Assembly: GCA_963742305.1 (NCBI GenBank)
Contig: CAVULN010000032.1
Location: 1-64,000, forward strand
DNA length: 64,000 nucleotides
Direction: 5' to 3'
Source of the DNA: Roseiarcus sp963742305
GTDB taxonomy: Bacteria > Pseudomonadota > Alphaproteobacteria > Rhizobiales > Beijerinckiaceae
Within the stretch, counting starts at the first letter, position 1. The number at the start of each line of letters is the position of its first letter. The notes beneath the pieces are model-generated. The model ran no database searches, had not been told where the DNA came from, and saw only the letters and a program-made list of their open reading frames with translations. Positions 9,700 through 17,458 of the stretch are shown piece after piece. The position numbers were made by a program, and so were the translations under genes.

Positions 9700-10212
9700 T
9701 CAGATCCCGAGGCGCCCGGGCGCCGAGCCGGCGAACGCCAAGGCCAGGGCCGCCACGCGCCCGTGGTAGGCGTCCTCGAACAAGGGCTGGTCAACGGCGC
9801 TGGACCCATAGGAGGCGATCGCCTTGAGCGGCGTTTCGGCGGCGAGGCCGCCGCGCGGCCCGCTCACGATCAAGACGCCCTCGATCGTATCGAGCGATCC
9901 GCCAGACCCCCTCGCGCGGCCCGCGACTCCAAGGTCGATATTGTCGATCCGCGCCAGCAGAATCGCGCCAGAGCGTTCGGCCGGCGCCATGTAGGGCGCC
10001 AGGACCTTGGCCAAGTCTCGGGGAAGGTCGTCTTCGACCCAGTCGGCGGTCTGATCGCCGGCGCTGCCCCTGAGCCGCCAGACGTCGACCCGAATGTCGC
10101 GGAACCGGACCGCCGTCTGAGCCCTGGCGCGCCGGACGGCGCCGAGCGAAAGAGCGGCGAAGACGCCGAGGCTCAACACCGCGGCCCGGCGGCTGAACGC
10201 GCTGACGGACAT
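9700..10212 (-). CDS. Exported hypothetical protein
   Basis: A 170-residue protein beginning MSVSAFSRRAAVLSLGVFAA, with a twin-arginine-like or Sec signal ending near RARA-QTA. The mature part contains VRFRDIRVDVWRLRGSAGDQTADWVEDDLPRDL and later ILLARIDNIDLG. It may belong to a small family of uncharacterised periplasmic proteins in Hyphomicrobiales. There are no catalytic motifs or internal membrane segments. It lies 51 bases upstream of trmJ on the same strand and may be co-transcribed with it. The function is unknown. Confidence 0.6.
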   Translation of the reverse strand: MSVSAFSRRAAVLSLGVFAALSLGAVRRARAQTAVRFRDIRVDVWRLRGSAGDQTADWVEDDLPRDLAKVLAPYMAPAERSGAILLARIDNIDLGVAGRARGSGGSLDTIEGVLIVSGPRGGLAAETPLKAIASYGSSAVDQPLFEDAYHGRVAALALAFAGSAPGRLGI

Positions 10213-10330
10213 TCGCCTCCTCCCTGGGCTGCGCAAATGCCGCCCCCCTGCTCGACGCGCCCTTTATAGCGTCTAACGCGAAGGTCGGCTCAGCGAAGTT
10301 CGCGGTCTAGAGTCAAAGCCCAACCGCCTG

Positions 10331-11908
10331 TCAGTTGGCGACACTTCGGGCGGGTCCGGGCGTCCGCCAAGGCACCGGGGAGTCTTGATTGCGCTCCGGA
10401 AAGTGCTTCTGCTCGCCCGACAATGCGATCAACATTGACTTCTTCTGTCTTCGGGGTAGCGGCGGATCGGTCGAGAATCTTGTGTTAGTGGTTGCCTTGA
10501 GATCGCTGTCCGTCAGCACTGTCGCCTCGGCTACCGCAAGACGGCCAAAGCCGCGAGCGTTCACCAACACAGTCATCTCTTGTTCCACGTCTCGATTGAG
10601 ACCGAACAGCGTGAGCCCGCCGCCTTCGTTCGCGACGGCGGAGAGCTTGAGATACGCCGCCCGTGGCACGGGATAGAAAGCGTCTTCCGCCCCGTGCGGA
10701 CAGTAGTAAGCCGATGCGTAGGTCTCGCACTCGACCGACGAAGTCACGACGTCGCCGCGCGCGAAGCGACTTATCTGCGCGAAAGGATAAAAGATCGTCT
10801 CACGCCACGCTGGACCGCCGGTCTCGGTCATGATCGGAGCGATTACGTTGACGAGCTGGGCGAGGCAGGCGGAGCGCACCCGGTCGGCGTGATTGAGGAG
10901 CGAGATGAGGAAGCCGCCGACTACCAGCGCATCCTCCACGGAAAATGCTTCCTCCAAAATCGGCGGCGCGATTGGCCATCCGGGCTGCATGCGGGTCTGG
11001 TAGGGGCGGCGCGTGCGATACCCGACGTTCCATTCGTTGAAGATCAGCATGATCCGCTTCGCGGACCGGCGCTTTGCGGCGTCGGCGTCGGCTATAGCGA
11101 CCGCCTCCTCGATGAAGGCGTCGACGAGGTCAACGCTCGCGAGAAAGGCCAACGCGTCGTCCTTCCAGTTGTTCAGGTAGGTGTGGAGCGCAATGGAATC
11201 GACCTGATCGAATGCGTGCTTCAGCACCGTCTCGTCCCAGTAGCCGAACGTCGGCAGGTGCCGCGCCGAGGATCCCGAGGCGGCGATCTCGATCGAATTG
11301 TCCGCCCAGCGCATGATCTTGGCGGCTTGCGCCGCGAGGCGGCCATATTCCTCCGGAGTGTCGGCTCCCGTGTGCAAGGGTCCGTCCATCTCGTTGCCCA
11401 AGCACCAGAACTTGACGCCATGCGGTTTATCCCAGCCATGCGTCCTGCGGAGTTCCGACAGCGTGGTGCCGACGGGGTGATTGCAGTATTCGACGAAGTG
11501 GCCGGCATCCTGGGGTCCGCGCGTGGCGAGGTTAACAACGAGCATGGGCTCGACGCCGGCGAGGCGGCACCAGTCGATGAATTCGTTGGTGCCGAAAGTA
11601 TTGGGTTCGATCGATTGCCAAGCGTAACTCAGCCTCTTCGGTCGCTCCTCGACAGGACCGACCCCATCCTCCCATCTATACGTCGAGACGAAGTTTTCGC
11701 CGGGATACTTTATAATCGTCGGGCCAAGCTCTTTGACGAGGTCGAGCACGTCGCGACGAAACCCCCGCTCATTGGCCGCGGGGTGGCCAGGCTCGTAGAT
11801 GCCGCCATAGACGCCGCGTCCAAGATGCTCGACAAAGGCGCCGAACAGGCGCCGATCAACGCTGCCGACTGTGAAGTTTCGGTCGAGGTGGACTTTGGCT
11901 TGCCGCAC
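10331..11908 (-). CDS. abfA: GH51 alpha-L-arabinofuranosidase
   Basis: Hydrolyses terminal alpha-L-arabinofuranosyl residues of plant polysaccharides. Family GH51 is shown by RLFGAFVEHLGRGVYGGIYE, IKYPGENFVSTYRWEDGVGP, the acid/base glutamate in CLGNEMDGP and the nucleophile glutamate in IFNEWNVGY. Most of the (beta/alpha)8 barrel and the C-terminal beta domain are present. The last 40 residues diverge after DLKATTNTRF, and a one-base shift gives a different tail, so the C-terminus may be frameshifted. I prefer GTG 11908, which has GGGGAA seven bases upstream. ATG 11923 lies inside a perfect hairpin (11921-11940). No signal peptide is seen, so the substrate is probably imported oligosaccharide. 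The gene stands beside an IS element. Confidence 0.88.
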   Translation of the reverse strand: MRQAKVHLDRNFTVGSVDRRLFGAFVEHLGRGVYGGIYEPGHPAANERGFRRDVLDLVKELGPTIIKYPGENFVSTYRWEDGVGPVEERPKRLSYAWQSIEPNTFGTNEFIDWCRLAGVEPMLVVNLATRGPQDAGHFVEYCNHPVGTTLSELRRTHGWDKPHGVKFWCLGNEMDGPLHTGADTPEEYGRLAAQAAKIMRWADNSIEIAASGSSARHLPTFGYWDETVLKHAFDQVDSIALHTYLNNWKDDALAFLASVDLVDAFIEEAVAIADADAAKRRSAKRIMLIFNEWNVGYRTRRPYQTRMQPGWPIAPPILEEAFSVEDALVVGGFLISLLNHADRVRSACLAQLVNVIAPIMTETGGPAWRETIFYPFAQISRFARGDVVTSSVECETYASAYYCPHGAEDAFYPVPRAAYLKLSAVANEGGGLTLFGLNRDVEQEMTVLVNARGFGRLAVAEATVLTDSDLKATTNTRFSTDPPLPRRQKKSMLIALSGEQKHFPERNQDSPVPWRTPGPARSVAN

Positions 11909-12016
11909 TGGGCAGTTCCCCATGCTTCAACGGAAGCATGCAACGCGGCGTTGTCCCTCGCAATGGGGGGAAATCGGCATCAATCTGTGGAGTGGGCCCC
12001 TTGGGGCGGACAAAAG

Positions 12017-12811
12017 TCAGGCGGCTGATTTGACCATCGGCCGGGGGTTGAGATCCTCGAACTGCTGCGGGCTGAGATAGCCCAGCGCGGAGTGGAGACG
12101 ACGGGCGTTGTAGACCTTGTCGATGAAACTCGGAAGATCGTCGGCGACGTCAGCGAAGGTTTCGTAGGCCATCGGATAGACGGCTTCGACCTTGAGCGTC
12201 TTCATGAAGCTCTCCGCCTTGGGATTGTCGTATGGATTGCCACGCCGGCCCATCGAGCCGACCAGACCGTGGCGAAGCAGCGCTTCCCGATAGCCCTGCG
12301 CAGCGTATTGCGAACCGCGGTCGGTGTGATGAACGCAACCTGGCGGCGGCTTTCGCCGCTCGACGGCCGTGTTCAGCGCAGCAAGCGTCAGGCGAACGTC
12401 GATCGAGCGGCTGATTGCATAGCCGATCGCTCGGCGCGACCAGGCGTCGAGGATCACCGCGACATAGACGAAGCCATCGACGATGGCGACGTACGTGATG
12501 TCTGCGACCCAGAGCTGGTTAGGCCCGTCAATCGCCAACTCCTTGGTTCGATTGGGATAGATCGGCTGGTCATGATCGCTGTCGGTCGTCGCCACGTATC
12601 GGCGCCGTCGACGCGGCTGAAGATCGTGTTCGCGCATCAGTCGCCGGATCTTCTTGTGATTGACGATCAGGCCTCGATGCCGAAGCTCGGCACGAATGCG
12701 TCGCCAGCCATAGAATTCGAACTCGTCGCAGATCCCGGAGATCGCCTCGACGATCGCGGTGTCGTCCTGCGCGGCGGGTTTGTCGTAGAAGGTCGAGCGG
12801 GCGATTCCCAT
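12017..12811 (-). CDS. IS3-family transposase OrfB (DDE integrase core)
   Basis: Catalytic subunit of the insertion sequence. The sequence has the HTH_21 region (FYGWRRIRAELRHRG) and the retroviral-integrase-like core with D in WVADITYV, D in HHTDRGSQY and E in NPKAESFMKTLK, giving the DDE triad with normal spacing. It ends in NARRLHSALGYLSPQQFE, a classical IS3 signature. The start ATG 12811 shares one base with the orfA stop (TGATG). In this family the two frames are often also joined by programmed -1 frameshifting. The frame is intact, so the element may be active. Confidence 0.93.
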   Translation of the reverse strand: MGIARSTFYDKPAAQDDTAIVEAISGICDEFEFYGWRRIRAELRHRGLIVNHKKIRRLMREHDLQPRRRRRYVATTDSDHDQPIYPNRTKELAIDGPNQLWVADITYVAIVDGFVYVAVILDAWSRRAIGYAISRSIDVRLTLAALNTAVERRKPPPGCVHHTDRGSQYAAQGYREALLRHGLVGSMGRRGNPYDNPKAESFMKTLKVEAVYPMAYETFADVADDLPSFIDKVYNARRLHSALGYLSPQQFEDLNPRPMVKSAA

Positions 12812-13161
12812 CAGCCGGCATCCTTCTGCAACGCTGAGGCCGGGGGGCCGACGATGACGGGCGTAGTCACGCTTTTCGGCCGGGGCGTGCTTTTCAGAGC
12901 CCCCTTTAGAAACTCGAGCTCCAGCGCTTGCTTGCCGACAAGCCGTTCCAGCGCTGCGATTCGGGCTTCATATTGCTGGAGCAGATCGGCCGCGGCCGCG
13001 TCTTCGTCAAAGTCGCCGGCTTCGTACTTCTGCACCCAGACCCGAATGAGGTTGCGGCAGATGTCGTGGCGCTTGGCGAGCCCATGCAGGGTCTCGCCGG
13101 CCAGGAACTCCAGAGCGACCTGGCGCTTGAACTCGATGCTGTGCGTGCGGTGCTTGGCCAT
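12811..13161 (-). CDS. IS3-family transposase OrfA (HTH protein)
   Basis: DNA-binding subunit of the insertion sequence. MAKHRTHSIEFKRQVALEFL followed by LHGLAKRHDICRNLIRVWVQKYE is the transposase_8 helix-turn-helix. A C-terminal leucine-zipper-like helix follows (ADLLQQYEARIAALERLVGKQALELEFLKG). ATG 13161 fits the family start (MAK.R..HS.EFK). It has 116 residues and ends exactly where orfB begins. Confidence 0.9.
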   Translation of the reverse strand: MAKHRTHSIEFKRQVALEFLAGETLHGLAKRHDICRNLIRVWVQKYEAGDFDEDAAAADLLQQYEARIAALERLVGKQALELEFLKGALKSTPRPKSVTTPVIVGPPASALQKDAG

Positions 13162-13241
13162 GGGCTTCCATCCTTCGAAAGCCCGGCTCAACGGTCAATT
13201 CTTGCTGGCCCAACTGTCCGCCCCAAGGGGCCCACTCCAAA

Positions 13242-13619
13242 CTCTGGTATCTTCTGACCGCGCTTGACACCCTGATATTCTGTTTGGCGGTCGCGGTGAT
13301 CAAGGATCAGGCCGTCATTATTCAGGCGCGCCGGGAGATTCAGCCTTATTCCTCGCAGCTGAGCGACCCCAAGGCCGAGGAGGCGTTCAACGCCGCGCTC
13401 AAATCAGCCGAGGGGCAAGCGCGGGTCGAGCAGAACAAGACGGCCATCGTCAACGCCGCCAAGGAGATCGACGCGCTATTGACCGACGTCGTCTCGCCGC
13501 CGATTCGCATGAGCGTCGTCCGTGCGTTTTCCCGATCGTCGACTTTGCTCATCGCCCGCGCCGCCGAGAACCAGTCGTGGTGGTGCCGGGTTTACGCGTT
13601 CCGGAAGGTGCGGTGCTAA
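13242..13619 (+). pseudogene. 5'-truncated membrane protein remnant beside the IS
   Basis: An open frame continues out of the IS right end with LWYLLTALDTLIFCLAVAVI, a hydrophobic segment, then a helical charged region (QARREIQPYSSQLSDPKAEEAFNAALKSAEGQARVEQNKTAI). There is no start codon before 13284. The 5' part is not found on the other side of the IS, so the gene was probably cut by an IS-mediated deletion. I do not recognise the family. After about 13510 the composition changes and the frame may be wrong. Confidence 0.45.
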
Positions 13620-13741
13620 CGACAGCCGCGACAGGCCCCGTTCGCAAACGGAGGGACGGGCAGGCTCCTCGCCACCGATCGGAGATTGTCGCGAATGCGG
13701 CGCTCGCCCTGTTCAAGGAACTGCGGAAGGCGTCTTTCTGA
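13613..13741 (+). pseudogene. Short TetR-like N-terminal fragment
   Basis: The frame from GTG 13613 reads ...PRHRSEIVANAALALFKELRKASF and stops. The R.EIV..A..LF.E pattern is the first helix of TetR-family DNA-binding domains, but the rest of the domain is missing. It lies just upstream of the lanmodulin-like gene. It is too short to be functional and may be chance. Confidence 0.25.
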
Positions 13742-13886
13742 ATCTTGGCATCGAGTCGCGAGAGGACTTTCGGTGGTTTGCATTTTGTATCTCGCCTGAG
13801 TAAGGCAGGCCCAGATCCCTCCGAAAGCCGCTCTTATAACGAGACGCGCGGTCAGACGTTGTGCGTGATCACGCCTCAGGAGCCCT

Positions 13887-14315
13887 ATGATGAAGGTGAC
13901 AATCGTAAAAGCCCTGGCGCTTGCGACCCTGCTGGGCGCGTCTCTTCCGCCAATTCTCCTTGCGACAAGCCCCGCGCCTGCGTTTGGCGCCTCGGCGATC
14001 GACAGTCTCGATCCCGACAAGGATGGAACGGTCGATCTCGCTGAGGCGAAGGCGGCGGCCAGCGCGGTCTTCGACAAGCTCGACCACGATCGCGACGGCA
14101 CGCTCGATCGCGCCGAGCTCAGGGGCCGCATTTCGGCGCGAGACTGGAAGATCGCCGATCCCGACAGCGACAAAACGCTGACCAGGGACGAATATCTCGC
14201 TTACGTCGAAGTCGCCTTCAAGCGCGCCGACACGGACAACGACGGAACGGTGGACGCGAAGGAAGCGCGCACCCACGCGGGCCGCGTGCTTCTGCGTCTG
14301 TTGCGCGCCCGGTGA
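13887..14315 (+). CDS. Lanmodulin-like EF-hand protein (periplasmic lanthanide/calcium binder)
   Basis: A 142-residue exported protein. The signal peptide covers about residues 1-34 and the rest is almost entirely four EF-hand loops: D42-E53 (DPDKDGTVDLAE), D66-E77 (DHDRDGTLDRAE), D91-E102 (DPDSDKTLTRDE) and D115-E126 (DTDNDGTVDAKE). The loop starts are 24, 25 and 24 residues apart, the same compact spacing as lanmodulin of Methylorubrum extorquens, and the linkers (AVFDKLD, LRGRIS, YLAYVE..FK) also resemble it. Lanmodulin has Pro at loop position 2 in all four hands; here only EF1 and EF3 do. EF3 is altered (Lys at position 6, Thr at position 9). A strong AGGAG precedes the tandem ATGATG start. 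The downstream exbB-exbD-tonB-pqqBCDE genes fit a lanthanide role. A plain calcium-binding EF-hand protein is the alternative. Confidence 0.8.
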   Translation: MMKVTIVKALALATLLGASLPPILLATSPAPAFGASAIDSLDPDKDGTVDLAEAKAAASAVFDKLDHDRDGTLDRAELRGRISARDWKIADPDSDKTLTRDEYLAYVEVAFKRADTDNDGTVDAKEARTHAGRVLLRLLRAR

Positions 14316-14420
14316 CCGCTCCGGCGTAAGGCGAGCCGCGCCGCTTTCGCGGGGTTGCGGTTGAAACGCGCGCTCTGACGCGCAATAGGACGGGCCGGGG
14401 GCGGCGTACGAGGCGTTGAC

Positions 14421-15086
14421 ATGCAGCCAGGTTTGGACCTTTCACCGCTTGGCCTCTTTCTCAATGCGAGTCTGGTTGGCAAGGCGGTGATGGCCGTCCT
14501 GTTCGCGGCCTCGCTCTGGTGCTGGGTTCTGATCATCGAGGGGGTGATCGCGGTCGTGCGCCTTCGTCGCGCCGTCCGTCAGGCGCGCGGCGGCGGCGCG
14601 CTCCCCAAATCGCTCCTCATCGTCGCCGCCGCGGGTGACGAGGAGGCGCGCCGGCGCATCGCCGGCGAGACGGTCGGGGAACTGAGGTCGCGCATCTCCG
14701 ACGCCATGGCGCGGGCCGCGCGCGAACTCCTGACCCGCTCCGAGGGCGGCCTGCCCAATCTCGCGGTCATTTCCTCGGTCGCGCCCTTTGTCGGCCTGTT
14801 CGGCACCGTCTGGGGCATCATGTCGAGCTTCGCGGCCATCGGCCAGTCGCAGGACACATCGCTGGCGACGGTCGCCCCGGGGATCGCGGAATCGCTCGCC
14901 GCCACCGCTTACGGCCTGGCGGCGGCGATTCCGGCCTCGATCGGCTATAACCGGATCGGCGCGGCCTATGGCCGGCTCGGGCAGGAGATGGCCTCATTCG
15001 TCGAGGAGCGGGCGCTCGCCCTCGTCGCCCGTCCGGCGGAGATCGCGCGCGACGATGCGCCGCGCCGCCGCGCGGAGACGCCCTGA
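14421..15086 (+). CDS. exbB: ExbB/TolQ/MotA-family proton channel subunit
   Basis: Inner-membrane protein that, with ExbD, uses the proton gradient to energise TonB. A first membrane segment lies at about residues 20-45 (VMAVLFAASLWCWVLIIEGVIAVV). A cytoplasmic region follows, then the hallmark VAPFVGLFGTVWGIMSSF segment and a third helix with IAESLAATAYGLAAAIPA. The 221 residues fit ExbB/TolQ. With exbD and a TonB-type gene directly after it, I assign ExbB rather than TolQ; no pal or tolB is nearby. Its stop shares one base with the exbD start (TGATG). The 105-base gap after the lanmodulin-like gene shows no strong terminator. Confidence 0.88.
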   Translation: MQPGLDLSPLGLFLNASLVGKAVMAVLFAASLWCWVLIIEGVIAVVRLRRAVRQARGGGALPKSLLIVAAAGDEEARRRIAGETVGELRSRISDAMARAARELLTRSEGGLPNLAVISSVAPFVGLFGTVWGIMSSFAAIGQSQDTSLATVAPGIAESLAATAYGLAAAIPASIGYNRIGAAYGRLGQEMASFVEERALALVARPAEIARDDAPRRRAETP

Positions 15087-15577
15087 TGGCGATGAGCCCG
15101 CGCAAGATCGGCGAAGGCCTCTATCAGCCGCTCGCCGACATCAACGTCACCCCGCTCGTCGACGTGATGCTGGTCCTGCTCATCATCTTCATGGTGACCG
15201 CGCCGATGCTGGCGACCGGCATCAAGGTCAACCTGCCGAACGCCAAAACCGCGCAACCGCTCGAAAACAAGGAGCCGGTCATCGTCGTGGTGACGAAGGA
15301 CGGCGCCCTGTCCGTCGGAAAAGACCCGGTGTCGCGCGACGAATTGGCTGCGACCGTGAAAGCCCGGCTTGGCGGCCCGAACGGCGTCGTGCAGCTGCGC
15401 GGCGACCGCGACGCGGCTTACGGCGACGTCGTGTCGATCATGGACGAGCTCGCGGCCAATGGAATCACCCGGATCGCGATCGTGTCGGGCCCGCGCCGGA
15501 TCGTCTCGCCCGCTCCGGGAGCGCCGGCCGCGCCGACTCCGGCGCCGCCGATCGCGCCCAACTCGCCCGAGCCGTGA
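15086..15577 (+). CDS. exbD: ExbD/TolR-family biopolymer transport protein
   Basis: A single-span inner-membrane partner of ExbB. The N-terminus ADINVTPLVDVMLVLLIIFMVTAP carries the conserved membrane aspartate (LVDVML) needed for proton use. The periplasmic domain (VIVVVTKDGALSVGKDPVS...VQLRGDRDAAYGDVVSIMDEL) is complete, followed by a Pro/Ala-rich tail. The length is 163 residues. The end overlaps the GTG start of the next gene as GTGA, indicating translational coupling. Confidence 0.9.
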   Translation: MAMSPRKIGEGLYQPLADINVTPLVDVMLVLLIIFMVTAPMLATGIKVNLPNAKTAQPLENKEPVIVVVTKDGALSVGKDPVSRDELAATVKARLGGPNGVVQLRGDRDAAYGDVVSIMDELAANGITRIAIVSGPRRIVSPAPGAPAAPTPAPPIAPNSPEP

Positions 15578-16551
15578 CCGCGGCGGCGCTGGACGGGGGC
15601 GCCTTCGAGCCGCCGCCCCTCCGGCCGGGCTGGCTCCGCCCGCTGGTCATCGTCATTGTGATCGCGCTTCACGCCGCCGCGTTCTCGCTCGTCTATCTCG
15701 AGCCGAAGCCGGTCGAGCCGCCGGGCGAGGTGGTCGTCGAAATTGAGCCGGAAGCTCCGCCCGCGGAAACGCCGGCGCCGGCGGCTGAGCAGCCGAAGCA
15801 GTCCCCAGCCGAACCGGCGCCTCCGCAAGACGTGACCCCGCTTCCCATCGAGCCCGCGCCCAGCCCCCTTACGCCGCCGCCGGTCGCCGATCAGCCGCCG
15901 CCCCCGGTGCAGGGGCAGCCTCCGGTTCCCGCGCCGGAGCCGCCTGTGCCGTCAGTCGTGGAGGAGCCCGCCCCGCCGTCGGAGCTGAAGCCTCCGCTTC
16001 CCCCGCCGCCGGAGACTCCGCCGCCGGTCGCCGAGGAGCCTCCGCCGCCGCCAGCTCCAGTCGAGCTTGCGCCGCCGCCTCCGCCTCCGAAGCCGGCGGA
16101 GGCCCCCGCCAAGCCGCCTCCGCCCCGCGCGTCGAAGCGGCGAAGCCCCGCGCAAGACCGGCGCGTGAGCCGGCCGCCGAACGCCGGCCGGCTCAGGCGC
16201 AGTCCCGGCCCGAAGCTCAAGGCGTCGCGCGGCGCCCCCTCGTCCGGCGCGCCTGCGAGCGCATCGGCTAGCGCCGCGTCGCTTTCGGCCTATAGAGGGG
16301 AGGTGAGCGCCATCATCCGCAACCGCCTCTTCTATCCGGACGCCGCGCGCGCCAGGGGCGCGAGAGGCATGGTCGGCGTCGTATTCACCATCGGCCCGTC
16401 CGGCGCGGTGACCTCGTTCGCGATCACCCGGTCCTCGGGCGACCGCGACCTCGATGCGGCGGCGCGCTCGCTGGTGATGGGGGCGCGGTTCCCTCCGCCT
16501 CCCGGCGGCTCCCAGCGGATTGCGACGAGCTTCAACTATGCCCCCCGCTAG
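15574..16551 (+). CDS. tonB: TonB-family energy transducer
   Basis: The protein spans the periplasm and transmits energy to outer-membrane TonB-dependent receptors. An N-terminal membrane helix (LVIVIVIALHAAAFSLVYL) is followed by about 150 residues very rich in proline (repeated PPP and EP/KP units), then a basic stretch and a C-terminal TonB domain (AYRGEVSAIIRNRLFYPDAARARGARG...VVFTIGPSGAVTSFAITRSSGDRDLDAAA). GTG 15574 is chosen because it overlaps the exbD stop and puts the membrane helix near the N-terminus, giving 325 residues. Its 3' end overlaps the pqqB start by 14 bases. No TonB-dependent receptor gene is in the window, so the substrate must be inferred. Confidence 0.88.
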   Translation: MTAAALDGGAFEPPPLRPGWLRPLVIVIVIALHAAAFSLVYLEPKPVEPPGEVVVEIEPEAPPAETPAPAAEQPKQSPAEPAPPQDVTPLPIEPAPSPLTPPPVADQPPPPVQGQPPVPAPEPPVPSVVEEPAPPSELKPPLPPPPETPPPVAEEPPPPPAPVELAPPPPPPKPAEAPAKPPPPRASKRRSPAQDRRVSRPPNAGRLRRSPGPKLKASRGAPSSGAPASASASAASLSAYRGEVSAIIRNRLFYPDAARARGARGMVGVVFTIGPSGAVTSFAITRSSGDRDLDAAARSLVMGARFPPPPGGSQRIATSFNYAPR

Positions 16552-17458
16552 CCTCGCCTTGAGAGCGCTGGCGCTCGGCTCGGGCGCAGGCGGCGGCGTG
16601 CCGCAGTGGAACTGCGGCTGCCGGGTCTGCCGCCTCGCGTGGAGCGGAGACAGGCGGGTCAAGCCGCGCACCCAGGCAGGCCTCGCGCTCAGCGTCGACG
16701 GGGCGAACTGGGTCCTGCTCAACGCCTCGATCGATCTGCGTCAGCAGATTCTCGCCACGCCCGCGCTGCACCCCAGGGGGGAGGGGCGCCATTCGCCGAT
16801 CGCCGCCGTCGTGCTGACCAACGCCGAGGTCGATTCCGCCGCGGGCCTTCTGGCGTTGCGCGAGGGCCAGCCGTTCGTCCTTTTCGGCGCCCGGGCGACG
16901 CTCGACGCGATCGGGCAAAATCGGATGTTCGATGTGGTCGACCGCGCCGTCGTCCCGCGCCTCCCCGTCGCCTTGGGCGAACCCTTCGAGCCTCTGCCCG
17001 GACTGAAGCTCGAATTGTTCGCCATTCCCGGCAAGGTCCCGCTCTGGCTCGAGGAGGGAGAGGTCTCAACCGGCGAGATCGGCGAGGGCACGGTGTGCGT
17101 CGCCGTGCAGGCGGCCGGCAAGAGGCTTGTCTATGCGCCGGCCTGCGCCCATGTTACGGCCGATCTCGACGCTCGGATCGCCGGCGCGGACGTGCTGTTT
17201 TTCGACGGCACCCTGTTCACCGACGACGAAATGATCGCCAACGGCTTGGGGGGGAAAACGGGAAGGCGCATGGGCCACATGCCCGTGTCGGGTCCGCAAG
17301 GCGCGCTGGAGGCGCTCGCCCGCCACGCGAAAGTGCGGCGCATTTTGATCCACATCAACAATTCGAACCCGATTCTGATCGAGGGATCGCCCGAGGAATC
17401 GAAGGTGAAGGCCGCCGGCTTCGAGATCGCCTTCGACGGAATGGAGGTTGCCTTATGA
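16538..17458 (+). CDS. pqqB: PQQ biosynthesis protein PqqB
   Basis: Metallo-beta-lactamase-fold protein thought to hydroxylate the tyrosine-derived part of the PQQ precursor. Family features are LGSGAGGGVPQWNCGCRVCRLA near the start (with the CxCxxC motif), VVLTNAEVDSAAGLLALREGQ, YAPACAHVTADLDARIAGADVLFFDGTLF, HMPVSGPQGALEAL and IHINNSNPILIEGS. The length of 306 residues is normal. ATG 16538 is used because the family start follows at once; it lies inside the tonB 3' end. It ends as ATGA with pqqC. Confidence 0.96.
   Translation: MPPASLALRALALGSGAGGGVPQWNCGCRVCRLAWSGDRRVKPRTQAGLALSVDGANWVLLNASIDLRQQILATPALHPRGEGRHSPIAAVVLTNAEVDSAAGLLALREGQPFVLFGARATLDAIGQNRMFDVVDRAVVPRLPVALGEPFEPLPGLKLELFAIPGKVPLWLEEGEVSTGEIGEGTVCVAVQAAGKRLVYAPACAHVTADLDARIAGADVLFFDGTLFTDDEMIANGLGGKTGRRMGHMPVSGPQGALEALARHAKVRRILIHINNSNPILIEGSPEESKVKAAGFEIAFDGMEVAL

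Larger units (their letters stand above)
11988..13239 (-). mobile_element. Complete IS3-family insertion sequence
   Basis: The element is bounded by perfect 25-bp inverted repeats at 11988-12012 and 13215-13239, beginning TGGAGTGGGCCCC and ending in CCA as is usual for IS3 elements. It is 1252 bp long and contains two overlapping genes, orfA (helix-turn-helix) and orfB (DDE transposase). I find no clear 3-5 bp target duplication at the borders (CTG on the left, AAC on the right), so the flanks may have been rearranged or the element may be one end of a deletion. Confidence 0.9.

Noticed and set aside
10580..12028. A 482-codon open frame on the plus strand across the arabinofuranosidase gene
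   Set aside because: It is antisense to a GH51 gene with all catalytic motifs and reads as Arg/Glu/Val-rich sequence with no family features, as expected from GC-rich DNA.
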